In this document: piece after piece, positions 28,157-36,664 of the stretch
Position numbering within the stretch: position 1 is the stretch's first letter
How the letters are laid out: each line of letters begins with the position of its first letter
DNA from: Neorhizobium alkalisoli
Lineage (GTDB): Bacteria > Pseudomonadota > Alphaproteobacteria > Rhizobiales > Rhizobiaceae
DNA: 64,000 bases
Direction of reading: 5' to 3'
Assembly: GCF_002968635.1 (NCBI RefSeq)
Contig: NZ_PVBN01000002.1
Span: 557,521 to 621,520 of the forward strand
Notes under the pieces: generated by a model
What the model saw: the letters and a program-made list of their open reading frames with translations, nothing else
The model's database searches: none
What the model was told of the DNA's origin: nothing
Translations under genes and position numbers: made by a program

Positions 28157-29302
28157 TTAAAAGCAATCGAGGAAAAGTGCTTTGGTGTTCTCCATCGTCA
28201 TCGTGACGGGATTGCCGCCGCAGCTCGGATCCTCCATCGCCATGGCCGTCAGCTCATCGATTCGGTCGGGCTTGATTCCCAAGGCCGTAAGATTCTCCGG
28301 CACGCTAAGTTCGGAACGCAGCGAAAGCACGTAATCGTAAAAACCGTCGAACCCGCCGGCAATCCCCAGATAAGCCGCGGCGCGGGCAATCTTTTCCTCG
28401 ATCGCCGGGCGGTTGAAACGCAGCACCGGCGGCATGACGACGGCATTGGTCATGCCGTGATGGGTGTTGTAGACGGCGCCGATCGGGTGCGACAGCGAAT
28501 GGATCGCGCCGAGCCCCTTCTGGAAGGCGACCGCGCCCATCGCGGCAGCCGACATCATATTGGTGCGCGCTTCGAGATCCTGTCCGTCCTTGAAGGCGCG
28601 CGGCAGGAATTCCTTGACGAGCCGCATGCCCTCGAGCGCGATGCCACCGGACATCGGGTGATAGAAGGGCGACGAATAAGCCTCCAGGCAGTGGGCAAAG
28701 GCGTCCATGCCGGTGCCGGCGGTGATCGCCTTCGGCATGCCCATCGTCAGTTCCGGATCGCAGATGACAACACCGGGCAACAGTTTCGGGTGGAAGATGA
28801 TCTTCTTCACATGGGTGACCGAGTTGGTGAGAACCCCTGCCCGCCCGACTTCGGAACCGGTCCCGGCCGTGGTCGGCACCGCAACGATCGGTGCGATCTT
28901 CGATGCATCGGCACGCGTCCACCAGTCGCCGATATCCTCGAAATCCCAGACGGGCCGGGTCTGCCCGGCCATGAAGGCGATCAGCTTGCCGAGATCGAGA
29001 CCGGAGCCCCCGCCGAAGGCAACGACGCCATCATGGCCGCCCTCCTTGTAGGCCTTGATGCCGGCCTCGAGGTTCTTCTCGTTCGGATTCGGATCGACAT
29101 CGGAAAAGATCGCCCGGCCGAGGCCTGCCTCTTCGAGAACATCGAGGGCGTGGCCGGTGATCGCCATCAGCGCAAGTCCCCGATCAGTGACCAATAGCGG
29201 CTTGTTCAAGCCCAGCGTCTTGCAGGCGTCCGCCAGTTCCTTGATGCGGCCGCGGCCGAGCTTGATGGCAGTCGGATAACTCCAGTTCGCGACGATATTC
29301 AT
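28157..29302 (-). CDS. Iron-containing (group III) alcohol dehydrogenase
   Basis: A 381-residue NAD(P)-dependent dehydrogenase. The Rossmann-like domain has the VAFGGGSGLDLGK motif (about 97-109) and the C-terminal domain has the metal site: GTGMDAFAHCLEAY and HSLSHPIGAVYNTHHG, supplying Asp/His ligands for iron. It would interconvert an alcohol and an aldehyde. Its start overlaps the stop of the upstream aldehyde dehydrogenase (ATGA), so both act on the same two-step oxidation. With the glutamine-synthetase-like ligase and permease further upstream, a gamma-glutamylated amino alcohol is a plausible substrate. Confidence 0.92.
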   Translation of the reverse strand: MNIVANWSYPTAIKLGRGRIKELADACKTLGLNKPLLVTDRGLALMAITGHALDVLEEAGLGRAIFSDVDPNPNEKNLEAGIKAYKEGGHDGVVAFGGGSGLDLGKLIAFMAGQTRPVWDFEDIGDWWTRADASKIAPIVAVPTTAGTGSEVGRAGVLTNSVTHVKKIIFHPKLLPGVVICDPELTMGMPKAITAGTGMDAFAHCLEAYSSPFYHPMSGGIALEGMRLVKEFLPRAFKDGQDLEARTNMMSAAAMGAVAFQKGLGAIHSLSHPIGAVYNTHHGMTNAVVMPPVLRFNRPAIEEKIARAAAYLGIAGGFDGFYDYVLSLRSELSVPENLTALGIKPDRIDELTAMAMEDPSCGGNPVTMTMENTKALFLDCF

Positions 29303-30684
29303 TTCGTGGCCTTCTTCAGGTGATAGGATTTCGGGCGGGTCAGATTGTGGAAGCCGAGTACGGAAAGCGAGCCGCCCCTGCCGGTTTCCTTTACACCTGT
29401 CCAGACGAGCGCCGGATCGAGATAATCGGCCCGGTTCATGAACACGGTACCGGTTTCGATCTCCTGTCCGAGCCGGCCGGCGCGTTCGGCATCCCTGGTC
29501 CAGAGCGATACGGTCAAACCGTACTGGCTGTCGTTCATCAGGCCGAGCGCCTCTCCGTCGTCCCTGACCTTCATGATGCCGACCGCCGGACCGAAGGTCT
29601 CCTCCCGCATGAACGGCATGGAATGATCGACATCGACGAGGACCTGGGGAGCGAGATAAGCGCCGCCGTCATCCGCCGGGAAAAGTTTCGGGTCGATCAG
29701 AGCCTTGGCGCCCTTCGAAACCGCATCGGCGATCTGCTCGCGCACCACCTTGGCGAAGCGCCTGTTCGCCATCGGCCCGAGCGTCGTTTCCTTGTCGAGC
29801 GGGTTGCCGAGCTTGTAGTTCGACACCCAGGCCACCGACTTCTCGACGAACTGGTCGTAGAGCGATTCGTGCACATAGATGCGCTCGATGCCGCAGCAGC
29901 ACTGACCGGAATTATAGGTCGCGCCGTCCATCAGCACGTCGACCGCCGCATCGAGATCGGCGTCCTCCATGACGTAACCGGGATCCTTGCCGCCGAGTTC
30001 GAGGCCGAGGCCGGTGAAGGTACCGGCAGCGGCGCGCTCGATAGAGCGTCCGCCTTCGACGGAACCGGTAAAATTGATGAAGTTGAACAGGCCCTGCGAT
30101 ATCAGGGTCGCCGTGGTGCCGTGATCGAGGAAGAGGTTCTGGAAGACATCTTCCGGCACGCCGGCCTCGACGAAGGCGCGCACCAAGCGCTCACCGACGA
30201 GCAGCGTCTGGGAGGCATGTTTGATGACGACGGTATTGCCGGCCATCAACGCCGGGGCGACCGTGTTGATCGCCGTCATGTAAGGATAGTTCCACGGCGC
30301 GATCACAAAGACGACGCCATGCGGCTCGCGCTCGATACGCCGTTCGAAGCTGGCGCTGTCCTCGATTCGCAACGGGGCCAGCGCATCGGCGGCGATCGAC
30401 GCGACATAATTCGAGCGTTCGTTGAAGCCCTTGAATTCGCCGCCGTACCGCACCGGGCGGCCCATCATCCAGGCAAGCTCCGGAACCACCTCGTCAGCCA
30501 TCTCGTTCAGCCGCGATACGCCCTTCAATACGAGCTGGACTCGCTCTTCGAGCGGTCGCTTCGCCCAGGCCTTCTGCGCATGCCGAGCCCGGCCGATCGC
30601 TTCCGCCGCCGCTTCCGCCGACATGGCCTCGCGCTCGGCATAGACCGAGCCATCCACCGGCGAGATACATTGGATCATCGTCAT
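29299..30684 (-). CDS. Aldehyde dehydrogenase family protein
   Basis: A 461-residue NAD(P)-dependent aldehyde dehydrogenase. The catalytic Cys lies in NSGQCCCG (about 267-274), the general-base Glu in LELGGKDPG (about 231-239), and the cofactor site in FIAPWNYP-type sequence VIAPWNYP (about 129-136) and FTGSVEGG. It is translationally coupled to the downstream iron alcohol dehydrogenase. Upstream, 18 bases separate it from the end of a PIN-toxin gene, which lies between it and its likely operon partners (glutamine-synthetase-like ligase and APC permease). Confidence 0.93.
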   Translation of the reverse strand: MTMIQCISPVDGSVYAEREAMSAEAAAEAIGRARHAQKAWAKRPLEERVQLVLKGVSRLNEMADEVVPELAWMMGRPVRYGGEFKGFNERSNYVASIAADALAPLRIEDSASFERRIEREPHGVVFVIAPWNYPYMTAINTVAPALMAGNTVVIKHASQTLLVGERLVRAFVEAGVPEDVFQNLFLDHGTTATLISQGLFNFINFTGSVEGGRSIERAAAGTFTGLGLELGGKDPGYVMEDADLDAAVDVLMDGATYNSGQCCCGIERIYVHESLYDQFVEKSVAWVSNYKLGNPLDKETTLGPMANRRFAKVVREQIADAVSKGAKALIDPKLFPADDGGAYLAPQVLVDVDHSMPFMREETFGPAVGIMKVRDDGEALGLMNDSQYGLTVSLWTRDAERAGRLGQEIETGTVFMNRADYLDPALVWTGVKETGRGGSLSVLGFHNLTRPKSYHLKKATK

Positions 30685-30702
30685 TCAAACATCCTCCAGT
30701 AG

Positions 30703-31119
30703 TCAACAGGCAAGCGTGCGCACATGGCCCGCGGTTCCGTAGGCAAGAATCGCGCGGTCGCGCGTGATAATGGTCAGGTCGTGTTCGCGGGCGGTTGCGA
30801 TCAGGATGCGGTCAACTGGGTCCTTATGCAGAGGTTCCGGCAGATAGGACGCGCCAACCAATATTGAGGCCGTAACAGCCTCCACCGCAACACCGCTATG
30901 CGCAACGAAATCCTCGAACCACACCAAAGGCCCCTTGGTCGAGGGTATACGCCCACGGGACACGAGCATGCCAACCTCCCATGCCGACATCACTGATACA
31001 CAGAGCCCCCCATTCCCATCCAAAACCCCGTTAAGCGCATCTGATGCGGCATCGGAAAGCGGTTTTCGATTTGCCGACCAGATAATGGCGCACGTATCGA
31101 GAAGAAATTTCTCACTCAT
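30703..31119 (-). CDS. PIN-domain toxin, VapC-like
   Basis: A 138-residue PIN-domain ribonuclease. Acidic metal-binding residues are in place: FLLDTCAIIW (Asp7), SAWEVGML (Glu in the middle) and DPVDRILIATA followed by TIITRD (C-terminal Asp pair). VapC toxins cut tRNA or rRNA; this one's target is unknown. I start it at 31119, so that its ATG overlaps the antitoxin stop by eight bases, typical of a type II toxin-antitoxin operon. It is followed after 18 bases by the aldehyde dehydrogenase gene. Confidence 0.85.
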   Translation of the reverse strand: MSEKFLLDTCAIIWSANRKPLSDAASDALNGVLDGNGGLCVSVMSAWEVGMLVSRGRIPSTKGPLVWFEDFVAHSGVAVEAVTASILVGASYLPEPLHKDPVDRILIATAREHDLTIITRDRAILAYGTAGHVRTLAC

Positions 31120-31531
31120 TGTAAAGTTTGTCGCTCCATTCGGCATCGATCGGCGCGGTCAAATCCAGATCGTCCGGGATCGTCATCGTACCTTCCATAC
31201 ATCCGAAAATCGGATGTATGTCGCCGGCTTTCCGATTGTCGGATGAAGAGACCGTTGCTTTTTGTCGTCTCTCTCCTTGATGGGCATATTGAGCCTGTTT
31301 TGTTTCCGCGAACCCGCCAGCCTTACCGCGACGGCGCGCCGCAACTTCTTCCAGCGGCACGCCGAAATATTCTGCGATTTGATCCTGCTCTTCGGCACTC
31401 ATTTTCCGTTTCCCGTTCAACATCCTAGAAACCGCGCCGGGATCAAGTGCCATGAACCGCGCCATATCACGCAACGATGCTTTTCGCTCTTCTAACTTTG
31501 TATGAAACCAGACGCTATCAATATTGCTCAT
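31112..31531 (-). CDS. XRE-type HTH antitoxin partner of the PIN toxin
   Basis: A 139-residue protein with an N-terminal helix-turn-helix (about 15-70; SLRDMARFMALDPGAVSRMLNGKRKM) and a polar central part ending in an acidic tail (about 115-139, IPDDLDLTAPIDAEWSDKL) that could wrap and inhibit the toxin. XRE domains usually pair with other toxins; VapC more often has AbrB- or Phd-like partners, so this is a less common combination. The start at 31531 leaves a promoter gap of 83 bases carrying an inverted repeat (31593-31610) suited to autoregulation. Confidence 0.75.
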   Translation of the reverse strand: MSNIDSVWFHTKLEERKASLRDMARFMALDPGAVSRMLNGKRKMSAEEQDQIAEYFGVPLEEVAARRRGKAGGFAETKQAQYAHQGERRQKATVSSSDNRKAGDIHPIFGCMEGTMTIPDDLDLTAPIDAEWSDKLYNE

Positions 31532-31592
31532 CGCGGCTTCCCGTTGCTGCAAACAAGCAGCTAGAATATATGATGAGAAATTCAACAACAAG

Positions 31593-31610
31593 ATCGCACA
31601 ACGTTGCGAT
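31593..31610. promoter_or_regulatory. Inverted repeat in the toxin-antitoxin promoter
   Basis: ATCGCA-N6-TGCGAT is a perfect 6-6-6 inverted repeat ending five bases beyond the glutamine-synthetase-like gene's stop and 62 bases upstream of the antitoxin start. A second short repeat, GCTGC-N6-GCAGC (31546-31561), lies nearer. Either could bind the HTH antitoxin. Confidence 0.45.
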
Positions 31611-31614
31611 TATC

Positions 31615-32994
31615 TCAAACCCTCTCGAATCCGCGCGCTACTTCCCAATCCGTCACACGGCGGTCGTATTCCTCCTGTTCCCACTGAGCTGCCCGCACAT
31701 AGTGGTCGATGACATCGTCGCCGAAGGCGGTTCGAAGCAGTGCGGAACCGTGCAACAGATGGGTCGCGTCGCGAAGTGTCTTCGGGATTTCCCGGATATC
31801 CTTGCCGGCATAGGCGTCTCCGACAAAGGCGGGCTCGAGCTCCATCTTCTTTTCGATCCCGTCGATCCCGGCTGCCAGCAGCGCCGCCATGGCGAGATAG
31901 GGGTTGAGGTCGGAACCGCCGACGCGGCATTCGACCCGGATGCCGCGGGTAGCCTCGCCGCAAAGCCGGTAGCCGGCGGTGCGGTTGTCCTTCGACCAGA
32001 CGGCCTTGGTGGGCGCGAAGGTGCCTGCCATGAAACGCTTGTAGGAATTGATGTAGGGGGCAAGGAAATAGGTGATCTCGCTTGCGTGGTTCAGCAGACC
32101 GGCCACGTAATGCTTCATGGTCGTAGACATGCCGTATTCACCCTCCTTGTCATGGAAGAGCGACGTCTTTCCGTCGGTGCTCCAAAGGGATTGGTGAATG
32201 TGGGAGGAACTACCGGCTGCGCTGTAGTTCCATTTTGCGAGAAAGGTGATGGCCTTTCCCTTCGACCACGCGATCTCCTTGGCTGCATTCTTGATCACCA
32301 CATGCCGGTCCGCCATGGTCAGCGCATCGGCGTAGCGGACGTTGATCTCTTCCTGGCCCGGTGAAGCTTCGCCCTTGGAATTTTCCACCGGAATGCCGGC
32401 GCCCTGCAGACCGGTGCGGATCGCCCGCATCACCTCCTCCTCCTTGGTCGTCTGGAAGATGTGATAGTCTTCGTTGTAAGCGCTCGCGAGCTTCAGGTTG
32501 CGGTAGCCGTTTTCGCGCGCGCTGTCATAGGTCTGGTCGAACAGGAAGAATTCGAGTTCGGTCGCCATGAATGCCTTCATGCCCATGGCTTCCAGCCGAG
32601 CCACCTGCTTTTTTAGGATGGCCCGCGGCGAATGCGGCACCTCCTCGTGCGTATGATGATCGAGCACGTCGCAGAGGACCAATGCCGTGCCCTCGAGCCA
32701 GGGCAATTTCCTGAGCGTCGAGAGATCGGGTTTCATGGTATAGTCGCCGTAGCCCTTCTCCCAGCTGGACGCCTTGTAGCCCGGGACGGTCTCCATCTCG
32801 AGGTCGGTGGCGAGCAGATAATTGCAGCTATGGGTTTCTTCGTAAGCGCTCGCGACGAAATATTCCGCCTGGAACCGCTTGCCCATGAGGCGGCCCTGCA
32901 TGTCGACCAGAGCGGCGATAACGGTGTCGATACGGCCTTCGGCGACATCGCGCTTCAGATCGTCGAAAGAATAACTGGCGGTCATGCCTTGCAT
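31615..32994 (-). CDS. Glutamine-synthetase-family ligase, probably a gamma-glutamylamide synthetase
   Basis: A 459-residue ATP-dependent ligase with the full GS fold. Metal and substrate motifs: ATELEFFLFDQTY (about 140-152), the NSKGEASPGQEE loop, HIHQSLW (His-Ile-His), NSYKRFM and ECRVGGSDLNPYLAMA. Such enzymes join glutamate to ammonia or to an amine; PuuA and related enzymes gamma-glutamylate polyamines or other amines. Neighbours are a permease, an aldehyde dehydrogenase and an alcohol dehydrogenase, so a catabolic amine or amino-alcohol substrate is more likely than ammonia assimilation. AGGAACGG precedes the ATG; a second ATG three codons on is an alternative start. Confidence 0.88.
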   Translation of the reverse strand: MQGMTASYSFDDLKRDVAEGRIDTVIAALVDMQGRLMGKRFQAEYFVASAYEETHSCNYLLATDLEMETVPGYKASSWEKGYGDYTMKPDLSTLRKLPWLEGTALVLCDVLDHHTHEEVPHSPRAILKKQVARLEAMGMKAFMATELEFFLFDQTYDSARENGYRNLKLASAYNEDYHIFQTTKEEEVMRAIRTGLQGAGIPVENSKGEASPGQEEINVRYADALTMADRHVVIKNAAKEIAWSKGKAITFLAKWNYSAAGSSSHIHQSLWSTDGKTSLFHDKEGEYGMSTTMKHYVAGLLNHASEITYFLAPYINSYKRFMAGTFAPTKAVWSKDNRTAGYRLCGEATRGIRVECRVGGSDLNPYLAMAALLAAGIDGIEKKMELEPAFVGDAYAGKDIREIPKTLRDATHLLHGSALLRTAFGDDVIDHYVRAAQWEQEEYDRRVTDWEVARGFERV

Positions 32995-33015
32995 CCGTTC
33001 CTATTGAAAATGGGA

Positions 33016-33044
33016 GGCGCGGCCTGCAGAGAGCAAGCCGCGCC
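33016..33044 (-). other. Intercistronic hairpin between permease and ligase genes
   Basis: GGCGCGGC and GCCGCGCC form an eight-base stem with a 13-base loop in the 64-base gap. It has no T tract, so it more likely affects mRNA stability or partial read-through. Confidence 0.4.
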
Positions 33045-33058
33045 GGCAAGTGGATCAA

Positions 33059-34558
33059 TCAGGCGAGCGAGGCCGCTTGCTTATGTTCCATCGCGAATTC
33101 CTCCTCGGGGGAGAGAATCAGACGATGGCGGCCGACGAATGCGAAATAGGCAATCGCGATCGCAAACCAGATGACGACCCAGAGCACGCCCTTGGTGAAG
33201 TTCGGGTCCTGGATCTGATAGAGCAGCGTGACGACGGCAATGACGATCGTCAACGCGGCTCCGGGGATACCCAGCGGCGAGCGGAAGGGCCGCTCGATGT
33301 TCGGGAGCTTCTTGCGCAGGATGATGAAGGAAATCCCCTGCATGATGTAGGAGAACATCGCTCCGAACACCGCCATGTTGAGAAGCACGCTGCCGATGAT
33401 GCTGCCGCCCTGCTCCGCGCCGAGCGAGAACCAGATCACGAGCATCACCGCAAGGCCGACGATCGCACCGGCGATCATCGCCACGTGAGGCGTCTTGTAG
33501 ACCGGGTGCGTCACCGACAGGACCGTCGGGAAGTAGCCGGCACGGGACAGCGAATAGACCTGCCGCCCCTGCGCGTAGAGGATCGTGTGGAAGCTCGCGA
33601 TGAGGCCCGTCAGTGCCACGAGGCCGAGGATCACCACGCCGCTATCGCCGTACACCGCCTTGAAACCGTCAAGCAACGGCTCAAGCGACGACCCGAGATG
33701 GAACGAGCCGACGCCCGGAACGGACGGGTTGAGCAGGACGATCATGAAGGCGGAGACCATCAATGTCACCATGCCGAGAATGATACCCTTCGGCATGTCC
33801 CGCTTGGGATCGACAGATTCTTCGGCTGCCAGCGGCAGCTGCTCGATCGCCAGGAAGAGCCAGACGGCGAAGGGGAGCGTGGCAAGCACGCCGGAGAAGC
33901 CGAAGGGGAACCATTCGCCATTGCCTTCAGGCAGTTCAACGGCCTTGCCATCCGGGCCCACGCCGATATTCAGCGCCCAGCGCGAGAAATCCATGCTCGG
34001 GATCGCGCTGATCCAGAAGAACACCAGAACAGCCAGCGAAAGAACGGTGATGACCAGTGTCACCTTGAACGAGAGCTCCAGCCCGAAGACATTGAGGGCG
34101 AGGAAGATCGCGTAGAAGATCATCCACACGAGCGGCGAATAGGCCGCATCGAGCCCCAGGATCGAGTTCACGTAGGCCGTGATGAACGTCACGATAACCG
34201 CTGGCGTCAGCACATATTCGACGTTTTCGCAAAGGCCGGTGATGAAGCCGCCCCAGGGCCCCATCGCCGTGCGGGCGAAGGAATAGGCCGCGCCCGTGTG
34301 CGGCAATGCGGGGCTCATCTCGGCAATCGAGAACGTGAGGCCGAGATACATCACCGCGATGATGATGCCGGCAACCAGCATGCCACCCCAGCCGCCGGTC
34401 GCAAAACCGAAGTTCCAGCCGGAAAAATGTCCGGAAATAACCGCCCCGACGCCGAGCGCCCAGAGCGACCATACGCCCGCATAGCGGGAGAGCCCGCGCT
34501 TTTCGAAATAAGAAGCGTCAGCTTTCTTGTAGCTGACGCCCGCAGATGAACTTTCCAT
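33059..34558 (-). CDS. APC-superfamily amino acid/amine permease
   Basis: A 499-residue inner-membrane transporter with about 12 hydrophobic helices. Helix 1 holds GVGAVISGHFSGWNFG, close to the substrate-binding unwound region of APC carriers, and SPALPHTGAAYSFA follows in helix 3. It fits the ethanolamine/amine-type branch (EutP/YeeF-like relatives) in length, but family alone does not fix the substrate. AGGAGAAAAGGGC precedes the ATG. It is the first gene of the minus-strand catabolic group, likely importing what the ligase then glutamylates. Confidence 0.85.
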   Translation of the reverse strand: MESSSAGVSYKKADASYFEKRGLSRYAGVWSLWALGVGAVISGHFSGWNFGFATGGWGGMLVAGIIIAVMYLGLTFSIAEMSPALPHTGAAYSFARTAMGPWGGFITGLCENVEYVLTPAVIVTFITAYVNSILGLDAAYSPLVWMIFYAIFLALNVFGLELSFKVTLVITVLSLAVLVFFWISAIPSMDFSRWALNIGVGPDGKAVELPEGNGEWFPFGFSGVLATLPFAVWLFLAIEQLPLAAEESVDPKRDMPKGIILGMVTLMVSAFMIVLLNPSVPGVGSFHLGSSLEPLLDGFKAVYGDSGVVILGLVALTGLIASFHTILYAQGRQVYSLSRAGYFPTVLSVTHPVYKTPHVAMIAGAIVGLAVMLVIWFSLGAEQGGSIIGSVLLNMAVFGAMFSYIMQGISFIILRKKLPNIERPFRSPLGIPGAALTIVIAVVTLLYQIQDPNFTKGVLWVVIWFAIAIAYFAFVGRHRLILSPEEEFAMEHKQAASLA

Positions 34559-34688
34559 GCCCTTTTCTCCTGATCAAGAACCGGGCGGCCAACCATCATG
34601 ATCAGCCCCCACCCCAGTCGACATATCTTGGCGCCGCCCGTTTTTTTTCCGGTGTCGACGCCTGCAGCTTTCACTGCTCCCCAGGGTC

Positions 34689-35465
34689 TTATCTTGGGAA
34701 TTCTGCGAGGCTTTCCCGCAGCAGTCCTGTCAAGAAATCGGCCGCGACCCCCTGGCCGGTTTCGTCTGCAATCAAATCGTTTCTCACCTCGATCATCACG
34801 TTGAGCAGCCCCGCGGGCAAAGCGTGAACTTCAAGCGTATGGGTGACACCGTCGGCCGGTCCGTAAGGCTCGTTGCGCTCGACCCGGTAGAGGTCGGTAT
34901 CGGAAGCCGCCTCCAGCATTCGATCTGCAAGACGGCTGTCCGTATCGTGGAGGATGCCGATCTCGACCGAACGCGCCTTGCCGAAATAGACCGGCGTGAA
35001 ACTGTGGATCGTGACGAGCACGCTCGCTTGTCCCCTTGCCCGCCTGGCGGCAATCTCCTCCCGGATGCGACCGTGAAACGGCATGTAAAGCGCCGTGGTG
35101 CGCCGGGATTTTTCGGCATCGGAAAGGTTCTCGTTACCCGGGATGCGAAAGACTTCCGAAACGTCGCGCATTGCCGCAGGCGAGTCCGGCGGGCGGTTGC
35201 AATCATAAACGAGGCGGGAGAAGCGCTGGCGGATGAGTGTGGCGTCGAGCCCCTTAGACATCAGCCGCGCAACAGCGAGCGCACCTGGATCCCACGCAAT
35301 GTGGGACGTGAGCGCCTCCTCCGGCAGACCGAGATTGCCATAGCGCTCCGGCAGACGCCTTGAGGCATGCTCGCAGACCAACAGGACCTCGCCCCTGCCG
35401 CCGGAATTCTCCACGGCAACGGGTTTACCGTCCGCCTCCGTGAAAAATTCCGATTGGACCAGCAT
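34689..35465 (-). CDS. N-formylglutamate amidohydrolase-family protein
   Basis: A 258-residue hydrolase of the FGase family. VCEHASRRLPERYG (about 32-45) holds the His-containing metal motif, VYDCNRPPDSP (about 86-96) follows, then LVTIHSFTPVYFG and the final LNVMIEVRNDLI. The archetype splits N-formylglutamate to formate and glutamate; relatives cut other N-acylated glutamates. The ATG at 35465 is chosen because homology begins there; the frame continues 69 codons upstream into the promoter region. It diverges from the RpiR regulator, with paired operator-like sites between, and lies 130 bases before the permease gene on the same strand. Confidence 0.8.
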   Translation of the reverse strand: MLVQSEFFTEADGKPVAVENSGGRGEVLLVCEHASRRLPERYGNLGLPEEALTSHIAWDPGALAVARLMSKGLDATLIRQRFSRLVYDCNRPPDSPAAMRDVSEVFRIPGNENLSDAEKSRRTTALYMPFHGRIREEIAARRARGQASVLVTIHSFTPVYFGKARSVEIGILHDTDSRLADRMLEAASDTDLYRVERNEPYGPADGVTHTLEVHALPAGLLNVMIEVRNDLIADETGQGVAADFLTGLLRESLAEFPR

Positions 35466-35503
35466 GAAAGGTTTCCCGCGAAATCTGACTGAAATTGACC
35501 CAA

Positions 35504-35517
35504 GAAGAGAATTCTTC
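35504..35517. promoter_or_regulatory. Operator-like site A between amidohydrolase and rpiR
   Basis: GAAGAGAATTCTTC is an imperfect palindrome. Its reverse complement matches site B (35546-35559) at 13 of 14 positions. Site centres are 42 bases apart, about four helical turns, which would place two bound dimers on one face of the DNA. Confidence 0.5.
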
Positions 35518-35545
35518 ACTTTTTGAGGATCGTCAACGTGAAACT

Positions 35546-35559
35546 GAAAAATTCTCTTC
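35546..35559. promoter_or_regulatory. Operator-like site B between amidohydrolase and rpiR
   Basis: GAAAAATTCTCTTC, inside the larger imperfect palindrome TGAAAAATTCTCTTCA, is the inverted near-copy of site A. It is 78 bases upstream of the rpiR start, a position compatible with autoregulation or divergent control. Confidence 0.5.
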
Positions 35560-35637
35560 AGAGAGGCCGTTGACTTCTCTCCAGAAACAATCGTTAATCC
35601 TGTCACAAACCGGCGAAGACCGGAGGGAACAGCTTTC

Positions 35638-36525
35638 GTGCCACCAACAGCACGCACCGTATCGGATGTCATTCGTCGTCGTTACGACGGACTGACGCGT
35701 GCGGAAAAACAGTTGGCGGACAGCCTATTGGAGAACTATCCCGTGTCGGGGCTCGGCAGCATCACGACGATCGCGGAAAACGCCGGCGTCTCGACTCCGA
35801 CCGTCGCGCGCATGGTGCAGAAACTCGGCTACAAAGGTTACCCGGAATTCCAGTCCCACCTGCACCAGGAACTGGAAGAGACGATCTCCAATCCGATCGC
35901 CAAGCACGATCGCTGGGCCTCCAATGTGCCCGGAACCCATATCCTGAACCGCTTTGCCGAGGCGATTACCGCGAACCTTCGCGATACCCTTTCGGATTTG
36001 GATACCCGGACTTTTGAGGGTGCTGCCGCACTCCTCCGGGACCGCGATCGAAACATCCATTTCGTCGGTGGCCGCATCACCGGTTCGCTGGCGGAATACT
36101 TCTTCACCCACATGCAGGTCATACGCCCGAAGACCACGCTCATCACCAACAATTCGAGCTCCTGGCCGCAGCACGTGCTCAACATGAACGCGGGCGACGT
36201 TCTGGTGATTTTCGATATCCGCCGTTACGAGCAGGAGATGGCGACGCTGGCAGAGGCCGCCAGGGCCAATGGCGTCGTCATCATCTTGTTTACCGATGTG
36301 TGGGCCTCGCCGGTCACCCAACAGGCGCAGCACGTGTTCAAGGTGCGTACCGAGGCTCCTTCCGCGTGGGATTCGTCCGTCGTCACGCTCTTTGTCGTCG
36401 AAGCTTTGATCGAGGCGGTCCAAAACGCCACCTGGGAGGAAACCCGCGAACGCATGAACTCTCTTGAGGGCCTTTTCGAACGGAGCCGCCTCTTCCGCCG
36501 GCCTGGCCGTCAGAACTTATCCTGA
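35638..36525 (+). CDS. RpiR/MurR-family transcriptional regulator
   Basis: A 295-residue regulator with an HTH_6 domain (about 5-80; LTRAEKQLADSLLENY then ITTIAENAGVSTPTVARMVQKLGYKGYPEFQ) and a SIS domain (about 125-260) that usually binds a phosphosugar or related anion. It starts at GTG 35638, preceded by GGAGG 11 bases upstream. It diverges from the N-formylglutamate amidohydrolase gene and lies 139 bases before an ABC importer operon in its own direction. It probably controls one or both, through the paired sites at 35504-35559. The effector is unknown. Confidence 0.88.
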   Translation: MPPTARTVSDVIRRRYDGLTRAEKQLADSLLENYPVSGLGSITTIAENAGVSTPTVARMVQKLGYKGYPEFQSHLHQELEETISNPIAKHDRWASNVPGTHILNRFAEAITANLRDTLSDLDTRTFEGAAALLRDRDRNIHFVGGRITGSLAEYFFTHMQVIRPKTTLITNNSSSWPQHVLNMNAGDVLVIFDIRRYEQEMATLAEAARANGVVIILFTDVWASPVTQQAQHVFKVRTEAPSAWDSSVVTLFVVEALIEAVQNATWEETRERMNSLEGLFERSRLFRRPGRQNLS

Positions 36526-36664
36526 ATGAAAATCATGAGGCTGGAAATTGCAGGCAGATCAGGGACTTCATGAGCAGATGCTGATGCTTTCGGACTGTCA
36601 TAGACGATACATAAACTGACTCTACGAGTCGCGCCCGACACGACCTGAACCCTAGGAGGATAAC

